In this document: piece after piece, positions 17,938-28,547 of the stretch
How positions within the stretch are numbered: the first letter of the stretch is position 1
Layout: each line of letters starts with the position of its first letter
Assembly (NCBI GenBank): GCA_903828245.1
Contig: CAIKLP010000081.1
Location: 31,189 to 95,188, forward strand
From: an uncultured bacterium
GTDB taxonomy: Bacteria; Bacteroidota; Bacteroidia; Sphingobacteriales; Sphingobacteriaceae
Reading direction: 5' to 3'
Length of the DNA stretch: 64,000 nt
Made by a program: the position numbers and the translations under genes
The notes under the pieces: generated by a model
Told to the model about the DNA's origin: nothing
The model's input: only the letters and a program-made list of their open reading frames with translations
Database searches by the model: none

Positions 17938-18963
17938 ATGGACATCGCATTTATTATTGAAAAATTAATTTTAATCTCTGCCATATTAGGTATTAGTTTG
18001 GTTATTGCTATGTATACTACCCTTGCAGAAAGAAAATTTGCAGGGTTTTTCCAAGACCGTGTAGGCCCTAACAGAGCCGGACCTTGGGGCTTATTGCAAC
18101 CACTTGCCGATGGCGTAAAATTATTTACTAAAGAAGAAATTATACCAACGAATGCCAACACCTTTTTATTTGTACTTGGTCCATCACTCAGTATGTTTAC
18201 TGCTTGTATTACCACTGCGGTAATTCCTTGGGGTCAAGATTTATTTTTATTTGGCAGACAAATTTCTTTGCAAGTAGCAGATATTAATGTTGGCGTATTA
18301 TATGTTTTTGGCGTTGTTTCATTAGGCGTATATGGCGTAATGATTGGCGGTTGGGCTTCTAACAATAAGTTTTCCTTATTAGCAGCGGTTCGTTCTGCAT
18401 CTCAAAATATTTCATACGAAATAGCGATGGGCTTATCTATCATTGCTTTATTAATGATGACAGGCACCTTAAGCTTAAGAGAAATTTCGGAGCAACAATC
18501 GGGCATGAACTGGAATGTTTTTTATCAGCCATTAGGCTTTTTAATATTCATGATTTGTTCTTTTGCCGAAACTAACAGAACTCCTTTTGATTTACCAGAA
18601 TGTGAAACCGAATTAGTAGGCGGACACCATACCGAATACTCTTCGATGAAATTAGGCTTTTATTTATTCGCAGAATACATCAACATGTTTGTGTCCTCTG
18701 CAATTATGGCTTCATTATATTTCGGAGGTTATAATTACCCATTCATGCACCTCATTAGCAATCCAAATATTGCAGCATTATTAGGCGTTGCAGTCTTTTT
18801 CACTAAAATATTATTATTTATATTTTTCTTTATTTGGGTGAGATGGACGGTGCCCCGTTTCCGTTATGATCAACTCATGAAATTAGGATGGAAAGTGTTA
18901 ATTCCGTTGGCAATTGTAAATATAGCTTTAACAGGAGCAGGCATATTAATTTTTGGAAAATAA
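17938..18963 (+). CDS. nuoH: NADH-quinone oxidoreductase subunit H
   Basis: A 341-residue membrane subunit with about eight helices. The quinone-channel loops are clear: AERKFAGFFQDRVGPNRAGP near residue 30 and FAETNRTPFDLPECETELVG near residue 205. It links the hydrophilic arm to the proton-pumping arm. The start codon follows nuoG by 2 bp. Confidence 0.98.
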   Translation: MDIAFIIEKLILISAILGISLVIAMYTTLAERKFAGFFQDRVGPNRAGPWGLLQPLADGVKLFTKEEIIPTNANTFLFVLGPSLSMFTACITTAVIPWGQDLFLFGRQISLQVADINVGVLYVFGVVSLGVYGVMIGGWASNNKFSLLAAVRSASQNISYEIAMGLSIIALLMMTGTLSLREISEQQSGMNWNVFYQPLGFLIFMICSFAETNRTPFDLPECETELVGGHHTEYSSMKLGFYLFAEYINMFVSSAIMASLYFGGYNYPFMHLISNPNIAALLGVAVFFTKILLFIFFFIWVRWTVPRFRYDQLMKLGWKVLIPLAIVNIALTGAGILIFGK

Positions 18964-18990
18964 TATTTTTAATCAAAAGCATTGACAAAT

Positions 18991-19485
18991 ATGAATTCGT
19001 TAACGAATCGAAAAAAAGTTTTAGAGTCTAAGCAAATGAATTTTTGGGAGCGCATTTACCTTCCAGCAATTATCAATGGCTTAAGTATTACCATGAAACA
19101 TTTCTTTAAAAAGAGAACCACCATTTATTATCCGGAAGAAAAAAGAACATTCTCCGAAAATTTTAGGGGCTTACATTCTTTAAAAAGAGATGAAAATGGT
19201 GCAGAGCGTTGCACCGCATGTGGCCTTTGCGCACTTTCATGCCCAGCAGAAGCCATTACCATGACTGCTGCAGAACGCAAGCCTGGTGAGGAGCATTTAT
19301 ACCGCGAAGAAAAGTACGCTTCGGTTTACGAAATCAATATGTTGCGTTGTATTTTTTGTGGCTTCTGCGAAGAAGCATGTCCTAAAGCGGCTATTTATTT
19401 AGATGGTGATATTGCAAAAGCAGGATACATCAGAGACGAGTTTATTTTCGGTAAGGATAAATTAACAGAACCAGTTATTAAATAA
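18991..19485 (+). CDS. nuoI: NADH-quinone oxidoreductase subunit I
   Basis: A 164-residue ferredoxin-like subunit from ATG 18991; a TTG at 18982 is also in frame. Two [4Fe-4S] motifs are present: CTACGLCALSCP and CIFCGFCEEACP, the N6a and N6b clusters. The N-terminal amphipathic region anchors it to the membrane arm. Confidence 0.96.
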   Translation: MNSLTNRKKVLESKQMNFWERIYLPAIINGLSITMKHFFKKRTTIYYPEEKRTFSENFRGLHSLKRDENGAERCTACGLCALSCPAEAITMTAAERKPGEEHLYREEKYASVYEINMLRCIFCGFCEEACPKAAIYLDGDIAKAGYIRDEFIFGKDKLTEPVIK

Positions 19486-19507
19486 TTATTCAATAAAATA
19501 AAATTCA

Positions 19508-20008
19508 ATGAGTCATTCATTATTTTACTTATTATCGTTCATTACACTATTTTTTGCTTTACTAGTGGTATTCGCAAAAAATCCTATACACAGTGCATTG
19601 TATATGGTGATGACATTTTTTGCAATCACTTGTCAGTATTTAATTTTAAACGCACAGTTTTTAGCCATCGTAAACTTTATTGTTTACATGGGGGCTATTA
19701 TGGTATTGATACTTTTCTCTATCATGTTTTTAAATTTAAACCAAGCTACCGAGCCACAAAAATCTAGCCTTTTAAAATTTGCAGGGGTAATTTCTGCAGG
19801 TTTATTAATGCTTACATTGGTGGGCGCCATTGTAAAAACAGGCGGTGGCGATGTGCCTTTTGAATTAATCAAACCAGATATTGGATTGGTTAAAAACTTA
19901 GGGAAAGTTTTATTCAACGAATTTTTATTGCCATTCGAAATAGCATCGGTTTTATTATTGTCTGCTATGGTTGGCGCAGTATTATTAGCTAAAAAAGAAA
20001 TTAACTAA
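19508..20008 (+). CDS. nuoJ: NADH-quinone oxidoreductase subunit J
   Basis: A 166-residue membrane subunit with five helices. It has the N-terminal [16 protein letters not shown] and the [20 protein letters not shown] helix typical of NuoJ/ND6. Its TAA stop overlaps the nuoK ATG by one base (TAATG), indicating coupled translation. Confidence 0.96.
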   Translation: MSHSLFYLLSFITLFFALLVVFAKNPIHSALYMVMTFFAITCQYLILNAQFLAIVNFIVYMGAIMVLILFSIMFLNLNQATEPQKSSLLKFAGVISAGLLMLTLVGAIVKTGGGDVPFELIKPDIGLVKNLGKVLFNEFLLPFEIASVLLLSAMVGAVLLAKKEIN

Positions 20009-20337
20009 TGGGAACAGTAACACAAACAATTCAAGCAGTACCAATTAATCATTATATTTTATTAGCCTCTTTGTTATTTACTATTGGCGTAATGGGCGTA
20101 TTGGTTAGAAGAAATGCGATTGTCATTTTTATGTCAATCGAATTAATGTTGAATGCAGTAAATATTTTATTGGCTGCTTTTTCTGCATATAGAGGTGATG
20201 CAAGCGGTCAGGTATTTGTATTTTTTATTATGGCAGTAGCTGCCGCAGAAGTGGCGGTAGGATTAGCTATCATCGTTATGATATACAGAAACACTAGATC
20301 AATCGACATTAATATTTTAAATAAATTAAAAGGATAG
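20008..20337 (+). CDS. nuoK: NADH-quinone oxidoreductase subunit K
   Basis: A 109-residue membrane subunit with three helices and the two buried Glu regions of NuoK/ND4[16 protein letters not shown] and [19 protein letters not shown]. It overlaps nuoJ by one base. Confidence 0.97.
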   Translation: MGTVTQTIQAVPINHYILLASLLFTIGVMGVLVRRNAIVIFMSIELMLNAVNILLAAFSAYRGDASGQVFVFFIMAVAAAEVAVGLAIIVMIYRNTRSIDINILNKLKG

Positions 20338-20358
20338 GTTCATTCAGCAAATCATATT

Positions 20359-22257
20359 ATGTTAAAATTAGTAGGCTTAATTCCATTATTTCCATTGCTA
20401 GGGTTTTTAATCAATGGCATTGCAAATAAGCGTATGCCCAAAGCATGGGTAGGAATAATAGGTAGTGCATCCATTTTCTTTTCGTTCTTGATTAGTTTGG
20501 GTATTTTTCTGAGCACACCCAACGGCGAAGTAAACACCTTTGATTTATTTAGCTGGATAAATGTTGCAGGATTGCAAATCCCATTTTCTTTTTTAATCGA
20601 TCCATTATCGATGATCATGTTGTTGATCATTACTGGCGTTGGATTTTTAATTCATGTATACTCAATTGGCTACATGCACCACGATGAGGGCTTTGCAAGG
20701 TATTTTGCATACCTCAATTTATTCGTGTTTTTTATGTTGTTATTGGTATTAGGATCTAACTATGCCATTATGTTTATTGGTTGGGAAGGTGTTGGATTGT
20801 GTTCTTATTTATTGATCGGATTTTGGTTTAAAAATACCGCCTATAATAATGCAGCTAAAAAAGCATTCATCATGAATCGCATTGGCGACTTAGGTTTCTT
20901 ATTAGGTTTGTTTTTAATATATACAACATTTGGTACCATTAACTATAAATCGGTGATGGTACAAGCAGCTGGCTTTACCACAGGCGATGTTACCATTACC
21001 GCCATTGCTTTATTATTATTTATTGGTGCAATGGGTAAAAGTGCGCAACTACCTTTGTATACTTGGTTGCCAGATGCAATGGCCGGTCCAACACCGGTTT
21101 CGGCATTGATCCATGCAGCAACCATGGTAACTGCAGGTATCTATATGATTGCACGCTCTAGTTTATTATATGTGCTTTCGCCTATTGCTATGCAAACCAT
21201 CACCATTGTAGGTATGCTTACCGCAATTATTGCAGCCATTATTGCCTTAACCCAAACAGACATTAAAAAAGTGTTGGCTTATTCAACGGTGAGTCAATTG
21301 GGTTATATGTTTGTGGCTTTAGGGGTGGGCTCTTTTACAGGCGCCGTTTTTCATTTAATGACCCATGCATTTTTTAAAGCATTATTATTCTTAGGCGCTG
21401 GAAGTGTTATACACGCTATGTCTGGTGAGCAAGATATGCGTAACATGGGCGGGTTAAAGAAAAAATTACCGATCACATTTTTAACTATTTTAATTGGCAC
21501 TTTAGCCATTTCGGGTTTACCTCCATTTGCAGGTTTCTTTTCGAAAGACGAAATATTAGCGGCAACATTTAATTATTCGCCAATGGTATTTTCGGTCATG
21601 GCCATTACTTCGGTATTAACTGCTTTCTATATGTTTAGAATGTTGTTCTTAACTTTTTATAGTTCGTTTAGAGGCAGCAGCGAACAGGCAAAACACTTGC
21701 ACGAAAGCCCTAAAAACATGACTATTCCATTAATGATATTGGCTGTATGTGCTACATTTGCTGGCTTTTTAGGCTTACCAGAAGTTTTTTCCGAACATCA
21801 TTTATTAAAATCATTTTTAGCGCCAGTATTTATTTTATCTGATGCAAAAATGTTATTGGTTGCTCCCTCGCATGCAGTTGAATACGGCATCATGATCGGA
21901 TCTTTAATTGCGGTATTAGCGGTAGCATATTATGCATTTATTCGTTACAGCAAAAAAGTTTATTTATTGCCATCACAAGAAGAAGCACTTTCGGTTTGGC
22001 AAAAAATATCTTATAACAAATTTTATTTAGACGAAATTTACTTCGCCATAATTACTAATCCAATTAATAAATTGGCAACTTATTTACACCAAATTGTAGA
22101 TAGAGCTGGTATAGATGGCCTCGTGAATGGCGCAGGCAGATTGGCTTTGGCTGGATCCAAAAGAATTAAAACATTACAAACAGGCTATACCGGATTTTAT
22201 ATTTTTGCCATGGTCCTTGGTATTTTATTCATCATGTTGTTAAACTTTTTTATTTAA
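20359..22257 (+). CDS. nuoL: NADH-quinone oxidoreductase subunit L
   Basis: A 632-residue antiporter-like proton-pumping subunit. It carries the signature GWEGVGLCSYLLIGFWF, the channel segment LYTWLPDAMAGPTPVSALIH and DIKKVLAYSTVSQLGYMFVA. The C-terminal lateral helix region and a final anchor helix are present, so the gene is full length. Confidence 0.98.
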   Translation: MLKLVGLIPLFPLLGFLINGIANKRMPKAWVGIIGSASIFFSFLISLGIFLSTPNGEVNTFDLFSWINVAGLQIPFSFLIDPLSMIMLLIITGVGFLIHVYSIGYMHHDEGFARYFAYLNLFVFFMLLLVLGSNYAIMFIGWEGVGLCSYLLIGFWFKNTAYNNAAKKAFIMNRIGDLGFLLGLFLIYTTFGTINYKSVMVQAAGFTTGDVTITAIALLLFIGAMGKSAQLPLYTWLPDAMAGPTPVSALIHAATMVTAGIYMIARSSLLYVLSPIAMQTITIVGMLTAIIAAIIALTQTDIKKVLAYSTVSQLGYMFVALGVGSFTGAVFHLMTHAFFKALLFLGAGSVIHAMSGEQDMRNMGGLKKKLPITFLTILIGTLAISGLPPFAGFFSKDEILAATFNYSPMVFSVMAITSVLTAFYMFRMLFLTFYSSFRGSSEQAKHLHESPKNMTIPLMILAVCATFAGFLGLPEVFSEHHLLKSFLAPVFILSDAKMLLVAPSHAVEYGIMIGSLIAVLAVAYYAFIRYSKKVYLLPSQEEALSVWQKISYNKFYLDEIYFAIITNPINKLATYLHQIVDRAGIDGLVNGAGRLALAGSKRIKTLQTGYTGFYIFAMVLGILFIMLLNFFI

Positions 22258-22267
22258 TATTCGATAA

Positions 22268-23725
22268 ATGATTACGCTACTACTTTTATTATTTCCAGCT
22301 TTAGCATCATTGGCTTTGTTAGTATTAAATACTAAAGATGCAAAACGCGCAGCATTACTTTTTTCTATAGTAGAATTGGCGATTGCATTATTTGCATTGC
22401 TAAACTTTCAAAAAGATGCAAGCACCCAATTTTTATTAGATACCCCTTGGGTAAGTTCTTTAGGCATTCATTTTAAAATTGGCATAGACGGCATTAGCAT
22501 GCTCATGGTTATGCTTACCACTGCCTTATTCCCATTGATTATCCTGTCGACCTTTAATAAAACGTACACCGCAGAAAAATCTTTTTATGCATTGATGTTG
22601 TTTATGCAAGCGGGATTAATTGGTGTCTTTGTTTCTCTAGATGCATTTTTGTTTTACACCTGTTGGGAAGCAGCATTAATTCCAGTTTATTTTATTGCAG
22701 CAATTTGGGGCGGTGCAGATAGAATTCAAACTACCTTAAAGTTTTTTGTGTATACTATTTTAGGTAGCTTACTCATGTTAGCTGCTATCATTTATATTTA
22801 TTTACAAACACCCGGAACGCATTCTTTCGATATCAATGTGTTCTATCAAACTGTATTAAACAACTCAGCACAAGCTTATTTATTTTGGGCGTTCTTTATA
22901 GCATTTGCTATTAAAATGCCCGTTTTCCCATTCCATACATGGCAACCAGATACCTATACAGAAGCGCCAACGCCAGCAACCATGCTACTTTCGGCTATCA
23001 TGTTAAAGATGGGTATTTATGGTGTTATTAGATGGATGATTCCAATTGTTCCGCAAGGATTTCAAGAGTGGTCGTGGTTAGCCATAACTTTATCGGTTAT
23101 TGGAATTGTATATGCATCCATCATTGCATTCAATCAAAAAGATTTAAAAAGATTAATTGCTTACTCATCTATTGCCCACGTTGGTTTAATTGCGGCGGGT
23201 GTATTTGTGTTTAATGCTCAAGCATTACAAGGTGCTATGATTCAAATGTTGAGTCACGGAGTAAATGTTTTTGCTTTATTTTATATTATTTATTTAATCG
23301 AATCGCGTACCGATACCAGACAAATGAATTTATTAGGAGGTATTGTACATTCGGCGCCTAAGCTAGCTATCACCTTCACTATTATCATGATGGGATCTAT
23401 TGCATTGCCTTTAACCAATGGCTTTGTAGGCGAATTCTTATTACTCATGGGCTTGTACCAATACAGCGCCATTGCCACTACATTTGCTGGCTTAACCATT
23501 ATTTTAGGTGCAGTGTATATGTTAAGAATGTACCAAAGAGTGATGTTAGGCGAAGCCAACAACTTAACCAATTCTTTTAAAGATATACAAGGAAACGAAC
23601 AAACTATTTTATATATCGTAGTGCTTTTAGTAGTAGTAATGGGAATTATGCCAAATACTATTTTAAGTATTTCGGATGCAGCCATTCAAAATTTAATCTC
23701 GATTGTCAATTCAAAGTTGGTTTGA
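22268..23725 (+). CDS. nuoM: NADH-quinone oxidoreductase subunit M
   Basis: A 485-residue antiporter-like subunit with about 14 helices. Conserved stretches are FYTCWEAALIPVYFIAAIWG, PFHTWQPDTYTEAPTPATM and LKRLIAYSSIAHVGLIAAG. It forms the second proton channel in the membrane arm, between NuoL and NuoN. Confidence 0.98.
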   Translation: MITLLLLLFPALASLALLVLNTKDAKRAALLFSIVELAIALFALLNFQKDASTQFLLDTPWVSSLGIHFKIGIDGISMLMVMLTTALFPLIILSTFNKTYTAEKSFYALMLFMQAGLIGVFVSLDAFLFYTCWEAALIPVYFIAAIWGGADRIQTTLKFFVYTILGSLLMLAAIIYIYLQTPGTHSFDINVFYQTVLNNSAQAYLFWAFFIAFAIKMPVFPFHTWQPDTYTEAPTPATMLLSAIMLKMGIYGVIRWMIPIVPQGFQEWSWLAITLSVIGIVYASIIAFNQKDLKRLIAYSSIAHVGLIAAGVFVFNAQALQGAMIQMLSHGVNVFALFYIIYLIESRTDTRQMNLLGGIVHSAPKLAITFTIIMMGSIALPLTNGFVGEFLLLMGLYQYSAIATTFAGLTIILGAVYMLRMYQRVMLGEANNLTNSFKDIQGNEQTILYIVVLLVVVMGIMPNTILSISDAAIQNLISIVNSKLV

Positions 23726-23754
23726 TCAAAAAATTAATTTAAAAATTTTTATAA

Positions 23755-25134
23755 ATGAACAGTATAATTATTATCACCATACTTGCAGTTGTGCTGCTAT
23801 TTTTGGGTGTTTACAAAAAAGCTTCAGCTCTTTTACCTGTAGCAGTAATAGGGCTTTTAGGCGCCTTGGCTTCGCAAATTTCTACTTGGAATACTAATTT
23901 GTATTATTTCAACCAAATGGTTTTGTTTGATAATTTTTCTATTGTTTTTTCGAGCCTTACTATTATTACGACGATACTCATTATTATTTTATCTAAAGGT
24001 TATTTCGAAAAAATTAGCAACGATGTTGCAGAGTATTTAGCACTTATTTTATTTGCATTGGTTGGGGTATTGTGCATGGTATCGTTTCAAAATTTAACCA
24101 TGTTATTTATTGGCATTGAAATTATGTCCATCAGCATGTATGCTTTAGCGGGCATTCGCAAAAAAGATTTGGCATCGAACGAAGCCGCTTTAAAATATTT
24201 TTTAATGGGTTCGTTTGCTACTGCATTTTTAATGTTTGGCATTGCTTTGATATATGGTTTTACGGGCACGTTTAATTTAGATCAAATTGCTTCCGCTGTT
24301 GGCATGAGTAATGGTGTAATTGCACCACTATTTTATACAGGCATCTTATTTATTTTAGTCGGCATGTTATTTAAAGTTTCTGCTGCACCATTTCATTTTT
24401 GGGCACCAGATGTTTACGAAGGCGCGCCTTCGTTAATTACTTTGTTTATGTCTACGGTTGTTAAAACCGCAAGCTTTGCAGCATTCATTCGTTTATTTAT
24501 TACCTGCTTTGCTTCATTGGCAACTTATTTAACGCCTACTCTTTGGATCATTGCCTTATTAACCATAACCATTGGAAATCTATCAGCGCTTAAACAACAT
24601 TCGTTCAAGCGTATGTTGGCTTATTCTAGTATCTCGCATGCGGGCTATATGTTGTTAGCTATTTTAGCTATTGGTCCAAATTCTAGTAAAGCTATTTTCT
24701 TATACGCCAGTGCTTACTCGATTGCTTCTATTACCGCATTTGCCATTTTTATTAAAGTAAAAGAAATGGTACAGTCTGATAGTTTCGAAGCATTCAACGG
24801 TTTAGGTAAAAGAAACCCAGGCATGGCATTGGCATTAACTATTGCGATGTGTTCATTGGCCGGAATACCTTTAACTGCTGGGTTTTTTGGTAAGTTTTAT
24901 ATCTTCACTAATGCCATGGCTCAAAATTATTATGGCTTAGTAATATTGGCAATACTCAATGCGGTTATTGGTGTTTGGTATTATTTTAAAGTAATCATTG
25001 CCATGTATATGAAACAAAGCCTAGACAACAGCCCAATAGATGCTAGAGGAAATATGGCATTGGTGTTATTTGTCACAACTATGGCTACTATTATTCTGGG
25101 TATTTTCCCTTCAATATTATCATCCTTATTTTAA
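23755..25134 (+). CDS. nuoN: NADH-quinone oxidoreductase subunit N
   Basis: A 459-residue antiporter-like subunit, last of the nuo operon. It shows FIGIEIMSISMYALAG, PFHFWAPDVYEGAPSLITLF and FKRMLAYSSISHAGYMLL. It starts 29 bp after nuoM. The following DedA gene begins only 29 bp further, with no obvious terminator, so read-through is possible. Confidence 0.98.
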   Translation: MNSIIIITILAVVLLFLGVYKKASALLPVAVIGLLGALASQISTWNTNLYYFNQMVLFDNFSIVFSSLTIITTILIIILSKGYFEKISNDVAEYLALILFALVGVLCMVSFQNLTMLFIGIEIMSISMYALAGIRKKDLASNEAALKYFLMGSFATAFLMFGIALIYGFTGTFNLDQIASAVGMSNGVIAPLFYTGILFILVGMLFKVSAAPFHFWAPDVYEGAPSLITLFMSTVVKTASFAAFIRLFITCFASLATYLTPTLWIIALLTITIGNLSALKQHSFKRMLAYSSISHAGYMLLAILAIGPNSSKAIFLYASAYSIASITAFAIFIKVKEMVQSDSFEAFNGLGKRNPGMALALTIAMCSLAGIPLTAGFFGKFYIFTNAMAQNYYGLVILAILNAVIGVWYYFKVIIAMYMKQSLDNSPIDARGNMALVLFVTTMATIILGIFPSILSSLF

Positions 25135-25163
25135 ATTCCTTATTTTTCGGAATAAATACTACT

Positions 25164-25805
25164 ATGGAAAACGTAATTGAATTTGTCAAGACCCTATTAC
25201 ACCCGCAAAGCATCATTCATTACGGGGGCTTGTCACTATTGCTTTTTGTAGTATTTGCAGAAACTGGTTTATTTTTCGGATTCTTTTTACCTGGCGATTC
25301 TTTATTATTTGTTGCGGGCTTATTATGTGGCACACCCATTTTTGATGTACACATTATTACGCTTTTAATGAGTGTATCGATTGCAGGAATACTCGGGAAT
25401 TTTGTAGGCTATTATTTTGGTAAAAAAACAGGGCCAGTTATTTTTAGTAGAGACGATTCTTTTTTCTTTAAGAAAAAGCACGCCATTTATGCTAGGGATT
25501 TTTACGAAAAACATGGAGGCTCTGCCATCATCATGGCTAGGTTTATTCCAATTGTAAGAACTTTTGTGCCTATTATGGCAGGGGTAGTTTCTTTAGATTT
25601 TAAAAAGTTTGTTTGGTATAATATTATAGGCTGTATTGCTTGGGTATTTTCAATGGTATTAGCTGGATACTTCTTAGGCAGGGCATTTCCAGACATTCAA
25701 AAGAAATTAGAATACGTTGTTATCTTGATTATTTTAATCAGCATGATACCTGTTGTTTTAACTTTCCTCAAACAAAAAAGAGCCAACAATCAATCAACTA
25801 ATTGA
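25164..25805 (+). CDS. DedA/VTT-family membrane protein
   Basis: A 213-residue inner-membrane protein of the DedA (SNARE-associated/VTT) family. Signatures are FAETGLFFGFFLPGDSLLFV near residue 30 and YEKHGGSAIIMARFIPIVRT near residue 115, with the reentrant-loop arginine and proline. DedA proteins are proton-linked lipid carriers or scramblases, and some flip undecaprenyl phosphate. The precise lipid cannot be read here. Confidence 0.92.
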   Translation: MENVIEFVKTLLHPQSIIHYGGLSLLLFVVFAETGLFFGFFLPGDSLLFVAGLLCGTPIFDVHIITLLMSVSIAGILGNFVGYYFGKKTGPVIFSRDDSFFFKKKHAIYARDFYEKHGGSAIIMARFIPIVRTFVPIMAGVVSLDFKKFVWYNIIGCIAWVFSMVLAGYFLGRAFPDIQKKLEYVVILIILISMIPVVLTFLKQKRANNQSTN

Positions 25806-25824
25806 TTTGATTTAACTATAACTT

Positions 25825-27138
25825 ATGTTATTCGATATTTTTATTACACTTTTATTAGTAGTGCTCAACGGTTTTTTTGTTGCGGCAGAATTTGCCATTG
25901 TAAAAGTGCGATACTCTCAAGTAGAGATCAAAGCTAAAACCGGAAATCAAAGTGCAAAAATTGCCAAGCATATTTTACAGAATTTAGACGGCTATTTATC
26001 TGCAACACAATTGGGTATTACTTTAGCTTCTTTGGGTTTGGGTTGGATTGGAGAATCGGTTGTAACAGAAGTTATATTAGGTGCACTTTCGCTATTTGGC
26101 ATTGCTATTTCGCCCGAACTAGCGCATCAAATAGCACTCCCTGTTGCATTTGGAACCATTACCATATTACATATTGTATTTGGAGAACTAGCACCAAAAT
26201 CAATTGCCATACAAAGACCGGTAACCACCACATTTGCATTAGCTATTCCTTTAAATATTTTCTATTATATTTTTAGACCTTTTATTTGGGTGCTCAATGG
26301 TTTTGCTAATGTTATTTTAAAGAAAATTGGTGTCTCTGCAATTCATGGACACGAAGTACATACTTCCGAAGAGTTACAATTATTATTAGATCAAGGGAAA
26401 GAAAGTGGTGCATTAGATTCGTCGGAACACGAATTGATTAAAAATGTTTTTGATTTCAACGACCGTACTGTTAAAAAAATTATGGTACCCCGTACAGCTA
26501 TATTAGCTATCAACATTGACAGTCCTTATGCGGAATTTGTGAGTGCGGTTATCAACGAAGGCTATACTCGTATGCCAGTGTATAAAGGCAACATAGACGA
26601 AATCATTGGATTTATACACGTTAAAGATTTATTAATGAAAGAACTTAAAGATCAAACCGTTTCTTTAAGCGATATGATCCGTCCGGTTTATTTTATTCCT
26701 GAGTCTAAAAAAATTGCAGATTTACTTTCGGAAATGCGCAAGAAAAAAAATCCACACATTGCCATTGTATTAGATGAGTTTGGTGGAACAGCGGGCTTAG
26801 TAACTATGGAAGATATTATCGAAGAATTAGTTGGCGAAATTCAAGACGAGCACGATGAAGAAAAACCAAAAGTAGTTAGCCTAAGCGAAAACGAGTTTAT
26901 GGTAGACGCACATTCTGCAATCAGCGATGTAAATGAGTTTATCCCCATTCCTTTACCCGAACATGACGAGTACGATTCGGTGGCGGGCTTAATGAATGTT
27001 ATTTTTGATAAAATCCCTGAAATAGGCGAAGAGATTGAATTTGAAGGCTATCATTTTAGCATTATTCAAAAAAGAAAAAATAATATTGAATCTGTAAAAA
27101 TGACCCTATTGCCTAAAGCAGACCAATCTGAAAATTAA
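25825..27138 (+). CDS. CNNM/CorC-type transporter (HlyC/CorC family)
   Basis: A 437-residue protein with an N-terminal DUF21 (CNNM) membrane domain (about residues 1-190: GFFVAAEFAIVKVR, LGLGWIGESVV, FGELAPKSIAIQ). A CBS pair follows at about 205-335 (KIMVPRTAILAINID, HIAIVLDEFGGTAGLVTMED), then a CorC/HlyC C-terminal domain at about 350-430. Relatives are implicated in magnesium, cobalt or sodium efflux. It ends 8 bp before rsmE. Confidence 0.92.
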   Translation: MLFDIFITLLLVVLNGFFVAAEFAIVKVRYSQVEIKAKTGNQSAKIAKHILQNLDGYLSATQLGITLASLGLGWIGESVVTEVILGALSLFGIAISPELAHQIALPVAFGTITILHIVFGELAPKSIAIQRPVTTTFALAIPLNIFYYIFRPFIWVLNGFANVILKKIGVSAIHGHEVHTSEELQLLLDQGKESGALDSSEHELIKNVFDFNDRTVKKIMVPRTAILAINIDSPYAEFVSAVINEGYTRMPVYKGNIDEIIGFIHVKDLLMKELKDQTVSLSDMIRPVYFIPESKKIADLLSEMRKKKNPHIAIVLDEFGGTAGLVTMEDIIEELVGEIQDEHDEEKPKVVSLSENEFMVDAHSAISDVNEFIPIPLPEHDEYDSVAGLMNVIFDKIPEIGEEIEFEGYHFSIIQKRKNNIESVKMTLLPKADQSEN

Positions 27139-27146
27139 TATTGCCC

Positions 27147-27851
27147 ATGCATTTATTCTATACACCCACAATTAATGCAGATATTTTTACTTTAAATGAA
27201 GAAGAAAGTAAACATTGTAATCGTGTATTGCGATTAACAACGGGCGACCTTATTTATTTAGTAGATGGCGTAGGTGGTTTTTTCGAAACTAAAATTATTG
27301 ATGCACATCCAAAGCGCTGTACGGTGCAAGTTTTACATGTTACACGCGCATACGAAAGGCGCAGCAATTACTTGCATGTAGCCATTGCTCCAACAAAAAA
27401 TATAGAAAGATTAGAATGGTTTTTAGAAAAAGCAACCGAAATTGGCATCGACGAAATCACCCCAATTTTATGCGATCATTCGGAAAGAAAAGATATTAAA
27501 GTAGAACGACTCAATAAAATTATAGAGTCGGCTATGAAGCAAAGCTTAAAAGCGTATCATCCAATATTGCACGAGCTTACGCCCTTCCCGAAATTTATTA
27601 CACAGCCTTTTGCAGCTGGCATGCTTAAACACATTGCCTATTGCGGCGAATCAACAAAGCAATCTTTTGCTTTACAAATCAAAGAAAATCCTTTGTCTAA
27701 TCTAATACTCATTGGTCCAGAAGGAGATTTTTCTACTAAAGAAATAATGGCTGCCTCGGCGCAACATTTTCAAATAGTTACTTTAGGAAATGCCAGATTA
27801 AGAACAGAAACAGCTGCCATTGCAGCAACCGTGATCGCAAATAATTATTAA
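27147..27851 (+). CDS. rsmE: 16S rRNA (uracil-1498-N3)-methyltransferase
   Basis: A 234-residue SPOUT-family methyltransferase from ATG 27147; a TTG at 27141 is less likely. It starts MHLFYTPTIN, has an N-terminal PUA-like domain, then IAPTKNIERLEWFLEKATEI, LIGPEGDFSTKEI and LGNARLRTETAAIAA, the knot motifs of RsmE. It methylates U1498 of 16S rRNA. The stop codon is directly followed by the next start. Confidence 0.95.
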   Translation: MHLFYTPTINADIFTLNEEESKHCNRVLRLTTGDLIYLVDGVGGFFETKIIDAHPKRCTVQVLHVTRAYERRSNYLHVAIAPTKNIERLEWFLEKATEIGIDEITPILCDHSERKDIKVERLNKIIESAMKQSLKAYHPILHELTPFPKFITQPFAAGMLKHIAYCGESTKQSFALQIKENPLSNLILIGPEGDFSTKEIMAASAQHFQIVTLGNARLRTETAAIAATVIANNY

Positions 27852-28538
27852 ATGAAAAAGCAATTCATCTTTATTTTACTTTTAGCGCTCCTGTTTCTTT
27901 TTTTTATAAGCAGTAGTTTTATTGCAACTAGCACAGGTTCTTCGGCTATAAAAATTGCCAGGTTAAAATACAATGGCGGTGGCGATTGGTATTCGAGCAG
28001 AACGGCTTTAACTAACCTCATCGAATATTGTAATGAAAACTTAAACACCAATATTGCTAAAGAAGAAAGTATAGTAGAACCGGGCGCTTCCGAACTATTT
28101 AATTATCCTTATATTTTTGCAACCGGACATGGTAATATTATTTTTAATAACCAAGAAGCAAGCAACCTGCGCAATTATTTAATGGCGGGTGGTTTTATCC
28201 ATTTTTGTGATAATTACGGCATGGATCCTTTTATTCGCAATGCGATGAAAAAAGTATTTCCAGAGTTAGCATTCGTAGAATTACCATTTAATTATCCAAT
28301 TTATCATCAAAAGTTTAACTTTACGAATGGCTTACCTAAAATTCACGAACACGATGGCAAACGTGCACAAGGTTTTGGTTTAATTTATCAGGGCAGGTTG
28401 GTTTGTTTTTACGATTACGAAAGCGATTTAGGCAACGGCTGGGAAGATTTGGGCACTTACCCTTCGGACACCGAAGAAACGCGCGAGAAGGCATTAAAAA
28501 TGGGAGCAAATATTATACAATACATATTTACTAAATAG
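27852..28538 (+). CDS. DUF4159 protein with N-terminal membrane anchor
   Basis: A 228-residue protein with an N-terminal hydrophobic segment (residues 5-25), then a DUF4159 domain. Typical stretches are ARLKYNGGGDWYSSRTALTN, IFATGHGNIIF and YLMAGGFIHFCDNYGMDPFI, a flavodoxin/class I glutamine-amidotransferase-like fold. Its function is not known. It abuts rsmE with no gap. Confidence 0.88.
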   Translation: MKKQFIFILLLALLFLFFISSSFIATSTGSSAIKIARLKYNGGGDWYSSRTALTNLIEYCNENLNTNIAKEESIVEPGASELFNYPYIFATGHGNIIFNNQEASNLRNYLMAGGFIHFCDNYGMDPFIRNAMKKVFPELAFVELPFNYPIYHQKFNFTNGLPKIHEHDGKRAQGFGLIYQGRLVCFYDYESDLGNGWEDLGTYPSDTEETREKALKMGANIIQYIFTK

Positions 28539-28547
28539 TTTTTTAAG